NCBI GenBank assembly: GCA_000179315.1
Contig: ADZZ01000093.1
Span: forward strand, 37,246-101,245
Reading direction: 5' to 3'
From: a delta proteobacterium NaphS2
GTDB lineage: Bacteria; Desulfobacterota; DSM-4660; Desulfatiglandales; Desulfatiglandaceae
DNA: 64,000 nt
Every line of letters starts with the position of its first letter. Positions within the stretch are counted from its first letter, which is position 1. Shown here in pieces: positions 53,149 to 61,995 of the stretch. A program made the position numbers and the translations under genes. The notes under the pieces were generated by a model, which saw only the letters and a program-made list of their open reading frames with translations, did no database searches and was not told the origin of the DNA.

Positions 53149-53790
53149 TTGAAAAGACAACCCTTAATTCATGGTGCATCCGGTTTCACCCTTCTGGAAC
53201 TGATCATCTCTCTTTCCATTCTCGGCGTCGTACTGTTAATTATTTTTGGTGCCCTCAGAATCGGTACGCGGGCGTGGGAAAAAGGTGAAAAGGACATTGA
53301 CGTTTATCAGCGACAACGCGCTGTTTTGGGCCTATTGTCTCAGCAGATTGCGAGCGCCTGTGTCCACGAAACAAAATTGGGAGATGCTGCTTTTTACTTC
53401 AGGGGGTCTGAAAAAAAAATGGAATTTGTTTCCCGAATGCCGATTGTGCCTGGCGCAATGACGGGCGTTGTTTTTGTAACATACGAAATAGAAGACGTCG
53501 CTAAGGAAGGAAAAATGCAGCTCAGTATTTTCGAAAAAGACGCAGGATTCCTAAAAGATGACGATATTGAAAGTCAGAGGGATGAAGAGACTTTTACCTT
53601 GATTTCAGGGATTGACAATCTTCGGTTTGAATACCTGAAAGGCGACAAAGACGATGTCATCTGGCAGAACGCCTGGGACCCTTCCGAAACGGAAGGTATG
53701 CCGCTTGCGGTGAAGATCGTGCTGAAGCAGGATGAAGAAACGGCACCCGTTCGTCTGATCATTCCGGTACGGTGCCAACAAGAAGGGTAA
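53149..53790 (+). CDS. gspJ: Type II secretion minor pseudopilin GspJ
   Basis: A 213-residue pseudopilin with cleavage site HGASG/FTLLELI. The RAVLGLLSQQI helix matches GspJ. The start is TTG 53149, with a GGAGGG about 13 nt upstream. The 3' end is 5 bp from gspK. Confidence 0.88.
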   Translation: MKRQPLIHGASGFTLLELIISLSILGVVLLIIFGALRIGTRAWEKGEKDIDVYQRQRAVLGLLSQQIASACVHETKLGDAAFYFRGSEKKMEFVSRMPIVPGAMTGVVFVTYEIEDVAKEGKMQLSIFEKDAGFLKDDDIESQRDEETFTLISGIDNLRFEYLKGDKDDVIWQNAWDPSETEGMPLAVKIVLKQDEETAPVRLIIPVRCQQEG

Positions 53791-53795
53791 AAGAA

Positions 53796-54830
53796 ATGGT
53801 GCGCAAAGAAAAAGGAATAGCCCTCCTGATGGTGTTGTGGGTGCTGATCCTGCTTTCGGCCATGGCCACCGAATTTTGCTTCGCCATGCGCACTGAAGTC
53901 GACATGGTCCGCAATTTCAAAGAGGAAACGGAAGCCTATTTTATAGCCCTGGCGGGCCTGAACCGTGCGATTATAGAATTGGTACGAAATGAATCAACCC
54001 CTGAAAGGGGAAAAATACTCGAAGAGGAAGATGAAGCGGTTGATGAAACTTCACGACGATGGCGAATGAACACGACGATTCCTCCCGTCCCTTTTTCAGA
54101 GGGGCAATTCCGGGTCCGGATCGAAAATGAAGCGGGGAAGATAAACCTTAATACAGCAGACGAATCACAGCTTGAAATGATGTTAAATAATTTCGATCTT
54201 GAAGAACAGGAAAAGAGCGTCATTGTGGATTCTATCATGGACTGGCGAGATGAAAATGATTTGCACCGCATGAACGGCGCGGAAAATGATTATTATCAAT
54301 CGCTCCCAGCCCCTTATGAATGCAAGAATAGCGATTTTGACACCGTGGAAGAGTTGCTGATGGTCCGGGGCATCACACCCGAAATTTTTTATGGGGGCCT
54401 GAAGCAAATGGTGACCGTTTTTCAGGATCGTGGCTCCAAGCGAGGAAGAATCAATCGTAGGGCGACAACAGTGAAAGGATCAAAAATCTGCGTTAATGCC
54501 GCCTCCAGGGAAATGCTGCTCTCTTTGCCGCAAATGACCGAGGAATTGGTACAGGCGGTGGTAGATTTCAGGAAAGAGGCTGATTTCAAATCCCTGGGCG
54601 AAGTTTCCATACTGTTGGGTGCGAATGTCTATGGCGCCATATCACCCTATATCACGCTGGAAGCCAGTCCGTATTATCAAATTTCGTCGGTGGGCTTCAT
54701 TAAAGGAAGCGCAACACGACAAGGTGTTTCGGCGGTGGTGGAGATCAATCCCACTTTAAAATCGCGGTATCGCGTGGCGCAATGGAATGATCGGGTGCCC
54801 AATATGGAAACCATTGCAGCAACACCTTAA
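53796..54830 (+). CDS. gspK: Type II secretion tip protein GspK
   Basis: A 344-residue pseudopilin with a short leader and the hydrophobic helix KGIALLMVLWVLILLSAMAT. The GspK helix-hairpin-helix region KINLNTADESQLEMML and a second, KICVNAASREMLLSL, are visible. It lacks the usual Glu at +5, as expected for GspK. ATG 53796 is used. Confidence 0.94.
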   Translation: MVRKEKGIALLMVLWVLILLSAMATEFCFAMRTEVDMVRNFKEETEAYFIALAGLNRAIIELVRNESTPERGKILEEEDEAVDETSRRWRMNTTIPPVPFSEGQFRVRIENEAGKINLNTADESQLEMMLNNFDLEEQEKSVIVDSIMDWRDENDLHRMNGAENDYYQSLPAPYECKNSDFDTVEELLMVRGITPEIFYGGLKQMVTVFQDRGSKRGRINRRATTVKGSKICVNAASREMLLSLPQMTEELVQAVVDFRKEADFKSLGEVSILLGANVYGAISPYITLEASPYYQISSVGFIKGSATRQGVSAVVEINPTLKSRYRVAQWNDRVPNMETIAATP

Positions 54831-54851
54831 AGAACTATCAGGGAGCATTTG

Positions 54852-56231
54852 ATGCTTTTTCAGACCAGTCTCGGCATTGACATCCAGGACCGGATCCTTG
54901 GTTTAGCCTGTCTTAAGGGGTCAAGGGGAGGTGTGCAGCTGGTGGCGCAAGGGGCCTATCCTCTTCCACCAGAAGAAGCGGGTGAGAAAAAATGGGGTGC
55001 CATTAACCACCTTATTGACAGCTTTCTGCGGGATAATCGTATTTCACCGGAAGCTGTTTTCATGGCAATTCCCCGCAATCTGGCCATCATTCGATATGTA
55101 AACTTCCCGTTGGCGGTCAAAGAGAACTTAAGGGAAACGCTGGGTTATGAGATGGAGAAGTTCATTCCTCTCTCCACTGAAGACCTGTATTTCGATTTCC
55201 AGATCATTTCTGAAGATAAAGAATCCGAACAGCTGAGCGTACTTATCGTGGTCGTAAAGAAGGAAACCCTTGATCCTTATTTGGAGATTGCAGGTTATTT
55301 GAAGACGGGCGTCTCCGGAATTGAACTCAGTTCAACAGCCCTCGCAGGATATTTTTTATACCAGGCAGGCAGGCATAACCCGGCACCTTTCGCCTTTGTC
55401 CATCCCTATGAAGAAAGTACTGAACTCGGACTGATCCGGGATGGAGCGCTTGTCTATTCAAGGATATTTACAGTGAAGACCGGCGAAGACCATCTTGCCG
55501 AAACACTGCTCAATGAAATGGATAGAATACGGCAGACACGTAGTGAGATGGATACTCCTTTAAAAACCATCTTCTGTACCACCCACGAAATTTTATCCTT
55601 GCTGACCCCGCTTAGCGAGACAAGCCACCTGGATGTTCTCCCGGCGGATTTTTCGAAAACCAAAATTCCGTCTGCCGATATCATTCCCGCCTATGGTCTT
55701 GCGTTAAAGGGGCTTAGAAAAACCGGCATGAACATCAATCTGTTACCGCTCCAGTTTCGAAAAAAGCCCAGTATGATTGCTAAGTATACCATGTTTTTTT
55801 TGGTGGGTCTGACACTGCTCACAGCCATTGCATGGGGCGGTGGAAGCCTATTAAGACATCAATGGGCCCTTGATCGACTGGAAACAGAAATTAGTCAGTT
55901 AGACACTCAAATAAAGGAAATCGAAAAAATCAGGGCCCACAAAGAAAATCTCAGTGACCGTATCCTTTATTTAGGCACATTACAGCGAGGCAGTGCCGAA
56001 GTGTTGGATGTGCTAAAGGAATTATCCATCAGGATTCCGGAGGATGCTTGGGTGAATCAATTTGATTTTTCGGAAAAAGGGATCAATATTGCCGGTGAAG
56101 CAGCGTCGGCTTCAGAATTAATTCCTCTTCTGGAAGATTCTCCCGCTTTCAAGAACGTGGCCTTTCTTTCAACCATTACCAAATCCCGGGATGGAAAAGA
56201 ACGTTTTCGAATCGGACTCAGCCTTCACTGA
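54852..56231 (+). CDS. gspL: Type II secretion GspL (PilM/PilN-like fusion)
   Basis: A 459-residue bitopic protein. Residues 1 to about 280 form an actin-like PilM/GspL cytoplasmic domain that binds GspE. One transmembrane helix (about 316-335, AKYTMFFLVGLTLLTAIAWG) precedes a periplasmic PilN-like domain with a coiled part. ATG 54852 follows GGGAG at 6-nt spacing. Confidence 0.9.
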   Translation: MLFQTSLGIDIQDRILGLACLKGSRGGVQLVAQGAYPLPPEEAGEKKWGAINHLIDSFLRDNRISPEAVFMAIPRNLAIIRYVNFPLAVKENLRETLGYEMEKFIPLSTEDLYFDFQIISEDKESEQLSVLIVVVKKETLDPYLEIAGYLKTGVSGIELSSTALAGYFLYQAGRHNPAPFAFVHPYEESTELGLIRDGALVYSRIFTVKTGEDHLAETLLNEMDRIRQTRSEMDTPLKTIFCTTHEILSLLTPLSETSHLDVLPADFSKTKIPSADIIPAYGLALKGLRKTGMNINLLPLQFRKKPSMIAKYTMFFLVGLTLLTAIAWGGGSLLRHQWALDRLETEISQLDTQIKEIEKIRAHKENLSDRILYLGTLQRGSAEVLDVLKELSIRIPEDAWVNQFDFSEKGINIAGEAASASELIPLLEDSPAFKNVAFLSTITKSRDGKERFRIGLSLH

Positions 56232-56281
56232 TAAAAAGAGAAGCATCACTATCAATATGGTAAATTAAAAGAGATCTTCAC

Positions 56282-56860
56282 GTGTTTGGGTTGAAAATAG
56301 AAAAGAACAGAAAGTATTTGCTCATAGCAGGGAGTTTGCTTCTGCTGGCAGGTCTTGCCTACAGATTGTGGCCCTCCATCCAGGAGGTGGGCCAGGGGTT
56401 GAGCGGAACTGATGAAGACATTCTGTTGAAACAAAGGCAGATCGCAAAGTACCAACAGGTCCTTGAGGCAAAAGGCGACCTGGAAAAACAGGTCGAGTCA
56501 TTAAAGAAAACGCTTAAAAAAAGGGAATCCGGACTTTTTGCCGGTGAAACGCCGGCCATTGCTGCGGCGGACATCCAGAAAGTGTTGCAGGAAATAGCTC
56601 AAAAAAGTCAAGTGGAAATCAAAACGGTTCGAGTGCTCAAGCCTGAAGAGGTGGGAAACCGGTATTACCTGAATATTCCGGTTCAATTGAACATCGACGG
56701 CACTATCCGGAATTTGAAAGACTTTTTGTACGGAATCATGATCTCACCAAAATGCTTGACAGTTAAAAAAGTGGGGCTTAGGGTTCTGCGAAGTCGTAGA
56801 AGTTCGGTAGATACCATCCGCGCTGATATGACCGTTTACGGCTTTCTGAAGAAAACCTGA
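56282..56860 (+). CDS. gspM: Type II secretion GspM-like protein
   Basis: A 192-residue bitopic inner-membrane protein starting at GTG 56282. One helix (KYLLIAGSLLLLAGLAYRLW) is followed by a coiled region (LEAKGDLEKQVESLKKTL) and a small ferredoxin-like fold. It resembles GspM or PilO, pairing with GspL. Assignment is from position and topology. Confidence 0.82.
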   Translation: MFGLKIEKNRKYLLIAGSLLLLAGLAYRLWPSIQEVGQGLSGTDEDILLKQRQIAKYQQVLEAKGDLEKQVESLKKTLKKRESGLFAGETPAIAAADIQKVLQEIAQKSQVEIKTVRVLKPEEVGNRYYLNIPVQLNIDGTIRNLKDFLYGIMISPKCLTVKKVGLRVLRSRRSSVDTIRADMTVYGFLKKT

Positions 56861-56887
56861 AGCTAGGAAAATGGAAAGGTCACCTGA

Positions 56888-57691
56888 ATGATTTCGAGGA
56901 TTTGGTTGATCAATATTGTCTTGGCTTTTTTTGTGGCCTTTTTAGGTTTCAGAGCCTATTGCGTTTGGTCCCGGGAAACAGTGGATATGCATACAAACCT
57001 GAGACCAAAAGAAGTGTCCCAGAGTGTTCAGCCGCCCGAGTTCAAGTTGGATAAGCAACCGCTGCCCCAAGAGAAAGATTACGCTGTATTGATAGACCAG
57101 AATCTTTTTTCCCCGGAAAGAAAGGAAGTTCTGCCCGAAGACAAAGAACCGACGAAAGCGCAGGAAAAGCAATACGCCATCGAGCAAAAAAGTCTGGATA
57201 GGGTGTTGGATAAGATGGTTCTTTATGGGTTGGTCATTACGGAGGATTCCGCCGAAGCCCTTGTGTCCTATGTCTCCTACGAGCCGCAGCCGCTCGTGCA
57301 AAGGGGACGACGGCTCAACTCAAAAAAAGTGACCGTAGGGGAAACCAAATGGGTCAAGTCGGGCGATATGATAGGCGACTTCAAAGTGACAAAAATTGAA
57401 AGCGACAAAATTCGTCTGGAAGTGAAAGGTCACGATTATGATCTGCTTTTATACGATAGAGAAAACCTGAAGCCCCATGCACCAATAAAAGCAAAGGGTG
57501 GTCCCACCGTCGTGGGCGGCACGGAATCAAAAGTGGGGCAGGCACCAAACCCTGTTAACAAAAAGCCGTCTCTTACGGGAAAAAGATCAACAGCGCTCCC
57601 TCAGTCCCCAACATCAGAAAGCGGCCCCGCAGCCAGACAGCGTCCTGCAATAAAGAATAATGCGAATTTGTTAACTCCGACAAGGGAATAA
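56888..57691 (+). CDS. gspC: Type II secretion GspC-like protein
   Basis: A 267-residue bitopic protein. After the N-terminal helix (WLINIVLAFFVAFLGFRA) comes a periplasmic HR-like region (KDYAVLIDQNLFSPER) and a beta domain. There is no PDZ domain; the C-terminal 75 residues are Pro/Lys/Ser-rich and look disordered. It links the inner-membrane platform to the secretin N0 domain. gspD follows at 2 bp. Confidence 0.82.
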   Translation: MISRIWLINIVLAFFVAFLGFRAYCVWSRETVDMHTNLRPKEVSQSVQPPEFKLDKQPLPQEKDYAVLIDQNLFSPERKEVLPEDKEPTKAQEKQYAIEQKSLDRVLDKMVLYGLVITEDSAEALVSYVSYEPQPLVQRGRRLNSKKVTVGETKWVKSGDMIGDFKVTKIESDKIRLEVKGHDYDLLLYDRENLKPHAPIKAKGGPTVVGGTESKVGQAPNPVNKKPSLTGKRSTALPQSPTSESGPAARQRPAIKNNANLLTPTRE

Positions 57692-57693
57692 TA

Positions 57694-59943
57694 ATGCAAA
57701 GAATTTCTTCTGAAACGATCTTGTTTTCAGCCTTACTTTTTTTTGCGGTTTTTTTCTGCCACGGCTGTGCCGGTCAGGATTCAAAACCCCCACTTTCCCC
57801 TGATAGCGTGACAGACAAAACCCGCAAAGGAATCCTGCCGGAACAAGGAGATGTTTCAGCGACCAACACCCAACAAGATGCTCTCAAGAAAAGTGACAGT
57901 CCACCTTCCACTGACCGAAGTGAAACGAAAATCATGGCCGCGGATGCTGCGAAAAAAGCGGCAGCCGATAAATCGCGAACCGGAATTTATAAGCGCCGCA
58001 CGTATGGCGTCGGCACTATAAAGAGGTACCGGCCGTCATCTTCAGCAGACAAGACATCCTCCGAAGAAGGGCAGATTATTTTTAATTTTGATGACGCAGA
58101 CCTCTATGAAGTCATCAAAACCATGGCTGAGCTTCTCGAAATCAATTATATCGTTGACCCCGGCATTCAAGGCAAAGTGACCATCCATACCACCCGGAAG
58201 CTTAGAAAAACAGACCTGTTCCCGGTGTTTTCAGAGATTCTGGGGGTAAACGGGTTAACGGCGATGAAGCAAGGGAGCCTCTATAAAATAGTCCCCTTGA
58301 AAGATGCGCCCAGAATGCCCATGGACCCCATTTATACGCTGGGCCAGAAAAATGTTCCACCCATGAACCGGGTCATCATTCAGATCATTCCGCTGAAGTA
58401 TATTTCCACCCAGGAAATGACCAAACTGGTAACCCCCTTCCTCTCATCGGGCGGCACCCTTGTGGCCAGTGTGCCCACCAATACGCTGTTGATAGTGGAC
58501 AAGGGCGCCAATATTTTAAAAATCCTGCAACTTGTAGGCGCCTTTGATGTGAATTTGCTGGACCGGGTGTATTACCGCTTTTTTCCCTTAGAGTACCTTG
58601 ATGCCCAGGAAGTCGTGGACATTGTAAAAGAGTTTACGGCCGCCTATGCGGGTAATACCGGTGAAATCGTGAAATTCATTGCCCTGGAACGATTGAATAC
58701 GGTTTTGGCGGTCAGCACAAACCCGGAGGTTTTCGACCGCATTGAAGAACTGGTACATCAAATCGATGTAGTGGATGAAACGGTCGCTTCCAGAATCTTC
58801 ATCTATTTTGTTAAAAACGGTGGCGCCAATGAATTGGCGACCTTGCTGAATAATGTATTAACCGGCAAAGAAACCAAAAAAATGGAGAGTACGGGAGCCG
58901 GTGGAGAAGCATCGACACAGGTTCAAGGAAACCCGTTTTCAAAAGCAAAGGTAGCGGAAAAGAAGGCTGAAAAAGAAGCCGCAAAAGCGGGTGAACCCAC
59001 CAAAAAGCGCGCTGCCGGCGAAAAGGGCGCTGCCGCTTCGGGAGAAGGATCCACCACCTTGATGGGTGAAGTGACCATTACGCCCGACGAAATTCGAAAC
59101 GCACTGATAATTGAGGCAACCCCTTCCGATTACAAGATCATTGAAGAAATGCTCAAGAAGATTGATATCATGCCGCGTCAGGTGCTGATTCAGGCAACCA
59201 TCGCCGAAGTCACGCTGGACTCTTCCACTCAATTCGGTGTTGAATACGCCCTGGGTCATGGCGCTGCCGTCGGCAATGCCGCCTTTATGGCCACCTTGGG
59301 AAGCGGGGGGCTTCAATATTCCGTCGGTGTAACGAATAAATGGTATGCTGAATTGACCGCCCTGGCCACAAAAGGAAAGCTCAATGTCATTTCATCCCCC
59401 CATGTACTGGCATCCGACAACCAGGAAGCCAAAATTGACGTATCCCGGGAAATTCCCCTGGCAAGTGGCACCACAAATGTTTCAAGCGGCACCACCATCA
59501 GTGAAACCACCATCGAATACAGGGACACGGGCGTGATTCTTTCAGTAACACCACACATCAATGAAAGGGGTTTGGTAACCATGGATGTGGATGAGGAGGT
59601 CAGCAATTACGAGGGGAATCAGCCAGTGGCCGGCAATGAGTACCCGACCTTTTCAAAGCGGGTGGTCAAAACCACCCTCACGGTAGGGCATGGACAGACC
59701 ATTGCCATTGGCGGATTGATTCGAGACCGGGAAAACGAAGAAACCCGCGGATTGCCCTGCCTGGTGGATGTTCCGGTTGTTAAATATCTTACCGGCAGCT
59801 GGAATAAAGAGACCGAAAAGATCGAGCTGATTGTCCTGATAACCCCCCGGGTTGTGGCGAATATGGATGATGTTGAGGCGGTGACCAATGAATTCAAACA
59901 AAAAGTCCAGGGCGTGATGAAACAATTTTATCCCCAAGAATGA
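57694..59943 (+). CDS. gspD: Type II secretion secretin GspD
   Basis: A 749-residue outer-membrane secretin. A signal peptide ends with a lipobox-like FCHGCAG, so it may be a lipoprotein. N0 begins near residue 128 (IFNFDDADLYEVIKTM). N1-N3 follow, with a Lys/Ala/Glu-rich insert near 410-450 (KAKVAEKKAEKEAAKAGEPT). The secretin core ends in ELIVLITPRVV. It is the last T2SS gene of the operon. Confidence 0.94.
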   Translation: MQRISSETILFSALLFFAVFFCHGCAGQDSKPPLSPDSVTDKTRKGILPEQGDVSATNTQQDALKKSDSPPSTDRSETKIMAADAAKKAAADKSRTGIYKRRTYGVGTIKRYRPSSSADKTSSEEGQIIFNFDDADLYEVIKTMAELLEINYIVDPGIQGKVTIHTTRKLRKTDLFPVFSEILGVNGLTAMKQGSLYKIVPLKDAPRMPMDPIYTLGQKNVPPMNRVIIQIIPLKYISTQEMTKLVTPFLSSGGTLVASVPTNTLLIVDKGANILKILQLVGAFDVNLLDRVYYRFFPLEYLDAQEVVDIVKEFTAAYAGNTGEIVKFIALERLNTVLAVSTNPEVFDRIEELVHQIDVVDETVASRIFIYFVKNGGANELATLLNNVLTGKETKKMESTGAGGEASTQVQGNPFSKAKVAEKKAEKEAAKAGEPTKKRAAGEKGAAASGEGSTTLMGEVTITPDEIRNALIIEATPSDYKIIEEMLKKIDIMPRQVLIQATIAEVTLDSSTQFGVEYALGHGAAVGNAAFMATLGSGGLQYSVGVTNKWYAELTALATKGKLNVISSPHVLASDNQEAKIDVSREIPLASGTTNVSSGTTISETTIEYRDTGVILSVTPHINERGLVTMDVDEEVSNYEGNQPVAGNEYPTFSKRVVKTTLTVGHGQTIAIGGLIRDRENEETRGLPCLVDVPVVKYLTGSWNKETEKIELIVLITPRVVANMDDVEAVTNEFKQKVQGVMKQFYPQE

Positions 59944-60018
59944 GAACATACGGGAACCAACGCGTCTTTAAAAATCCCATAAAAACCGTTTGCCTATCCG
60001 GATATCGCAATTTCAAAA

Positions 60019-60828
60019 ATGAATATTTTTCAGATCCTCAAACGCTGGATTGAAATTCCGGTCCATCATCGTACCCTATTTTGGGGGTTCGTGCGAAATG
60101 AAATCAAAGGACGTTTCGCCGGATCCATGGGGGGATTCCTGTGGAGCCTGCTGACACCCCTGGCCAACCTGCTCATCTATATTTTTGTGTTCAGTCTGAT
60201 ATTAAAAATCCGAATGAGACCCATGGAAACAGGCACCGAAAGTTTTGCTGTCTATTTTCTGGCGGGCATGCTTCCCTGGATTGCGTTTTCAGAGGCTTTA
60301 GGGAGTGCGGCAGATGTCTTTCTCGGACAGGCCAATTTAATTTCCAAGATAGCTTTTCCGTTGGAGATTCTGCCCACCTCGGGGGTCATCGTTCCCTTCT
60401 GCCTCAATGGTCTGGGCTTTGCCATGTATCTTGCCTATCTGGCATTCATGGGGTATGCACACCCGGCCTGGCTATGGCTGCCCGTGGTGGTTGTACCGCA
60501 CATGGTTTTCACCTTGGGCCTTGTCACTCTGGTTGCCAGTCTGAGCGTATTTGTCAGGGACTTGCGGCAGATCATGGGAACAATCATCTCATTGTGGTTT
60601 TTTTTGACACCCATTGTCTATCCGTTGAGCATGGTGCCTGGGAAACTGCGATGGGTGCTTAAACTCAACCCCATGTATCCTTTCATAGATCTCTACCACC
60701 AGGTGTTGTTGTTTCACGTTCTCTCGTTGACTTTGCTGGGTTGTGTCACGGGCCTGGCAATTCTTTCGTTCTTGGGCGGTGCTCTTTTTTTCAATCGTTC
60801 CAAACATGCTTTTGCCGATGTATTGTGA
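60019..60828 (+). CDS. Polysaccharide ABC transporter permease (Wzm/TagG type)
   Basis: A 269-residue ABC-2 permease with six helices. The N-terminal FVRNEIKGRFAGSMGG and LTPIVYPLSMVPGKLRWVLKLNP are typical of Wzm/KpsM proteins that export O-antigen or capsule. The ATPase partner (Wzt) is not found in the window. Confidence 0.9.
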   Translation: MNIFQILKRWIEIPVHHRTLFWGFVRNEIKGRFAGSMGGFLWSLLTPLANLLIYIFVFSLILKIRMRPMETGTESFAVYFLAGMLPWIAFSEALGSAADVFLGQANLISKIAFPLEILPTSGVIVPFCLNGLGFAMYLAYLAFMGYAHPAWLWLPVVVVPHMVFTLGLVTLVASLSVFVRDLRQIMGTIISLWFFLTPIVYPLSMVPGKLRWVLKLNPMYPFIDLYHQVLLFHVLSLTLLGCVTGLAILSFLGGALFFNRSKHAFADVL

Positions 60829-60867
60829 GAGACCTCTAAAAGTCTTTCTCTTTCAGTTGCCAGATCC

Positions 60868-61983
60868 GTGCAAACCCTTGCGATTATAGTTAATTACCAC
60901 AGTGCCTCTCTGAGCCTGCAGGCTGTTAATTCGGTTTTGACCGCCTGTGTCCTTGGCTCTCTTCACGTGGTCGTGGTGGACAACAGCGTGAATGACAGGG
61001 AATCAGAAAAGCTGCGACGACATTTGCCCTCTGAGGTGACCGTCGTTTCGTGTTCCAAAAATATCGGGTTCGGACGCGCCTGCAATCTGGCATTTGAAGC
61101 GTTTCCTACAGACGCGGTATTGCTGCTGAATCCTGATGGGCGCTTGTTACCGGGAGCCCTGCCGCATTTACAGGAAACCCTCTTTTCTAAAAATACCATT
61201 GGTGCGGTTTCCCCTCGCATTTTCTGGGACAGCGAGCGTCGGTTTCAACTGCCCCCGTCACTGCCGCCCGCCTTTTTTGAGTTTGAGTTTGTTCTTCATG
61301 ATTTCGGACCGATCGCGATGTTTTCTAGAGCCGTTGACTTTTTCTGGCGGCGATATTCTATTCGGTTCTGGAAAACCGAGGAGACTTTTCCCGTGCAAAA
61401 TCTTTCAGGGGGGGCCGTCCTACTAAAATCCACTGCCATCAATACGGCAGGAGGGCTTTTTGATCCTCGCTTTTTTCTCTACTTTGAGGATGCGGATCTT
61501 TTTGTGCGATTGAAAAGGGCCGGATTTTCACTGCTTATGGATCCCCGGGCCGAAGCCATCCACCATTATGACCAGTGCGGGAAAGAGAATCTGACAAAAA
61601 AACGAACCTTCATGACCCGATCCCATCAACTGTTCATAAAAAAATACCATAAGCCCTGGAAATCCCATCTTAAACGGATTGTAGCTCTTCTGAAAGCCAA
61701 AAGGAATTTTAAAAACACCATGATGAAAACGAAATGCATGCGGGACGATCTACTAAAACAAAGGCCTCTTCCTCGCAGCCTGCAAAACGAATGGCTCCTT
61801 GAACTGAGTCCCGATCCCAGTTTTATTCCAGCCGCGGGTTTTTTCGGCGCAGGCCCCTGGATTGAATTTCCTGAGGAATGCTGGAAACTTCTCTCGCCAG
61901 GGCGCTATTTCTTCAGGGTTGGCCGGGCGACCTCCTTTAGACCCCGGTTAACACCTGTGACCACCTTTGAAAAAATCCTTTAG
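60868..61983 (+). CDS. GT2 family glycosyltransferase
   Basis: A 371-residue GT-A transferase resembling rhamnosyltransferases. Motifs are IIVNYHSASLSLQAVN, VVVDNSVND, LLNPDGRLLPGAL (DxD-like) and YFEDADLFVRLKRAG. It starts at GTG 60868 and belongs to the surface glycan locus. Acceptor and donor unknown. Confidence 0.88.
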   Translation: MQTLAIIVNYHSASLSLQAVNSVLTACVLGSLHVVVVDNSVNDRESEKLRRHLPSEVTVVSCSKNIGFGRACNLAFEAFPTDAVLLLNPDGRLLPGALPHLQETLFSKNTIGAVSPRIFWDSERRFQLPPSLPPAFFEFEFVLHDFGPIAMFSRAVDFFWRRYSIRFWKTEETFPVQNLSGGAVLLKSTAINTAGGLFDPRFFLYFEDADLFVRLKRAGFSLLMDPRAEAIHHYDQCGKENLTKKRTFMTRSHQLFIKKYHKPWKSHLKRIVALLKAKRNFKNTMMKTKCMRDDLLKQRPLPRSLQNEWLLELSPDPSFIPAAGFFGAGPWIEFPEECWKLLSPGRYFFRVGRATSFRPRLTPVTTFEKIL

Positions 61984-61995
61984 GGAGCTATTATT

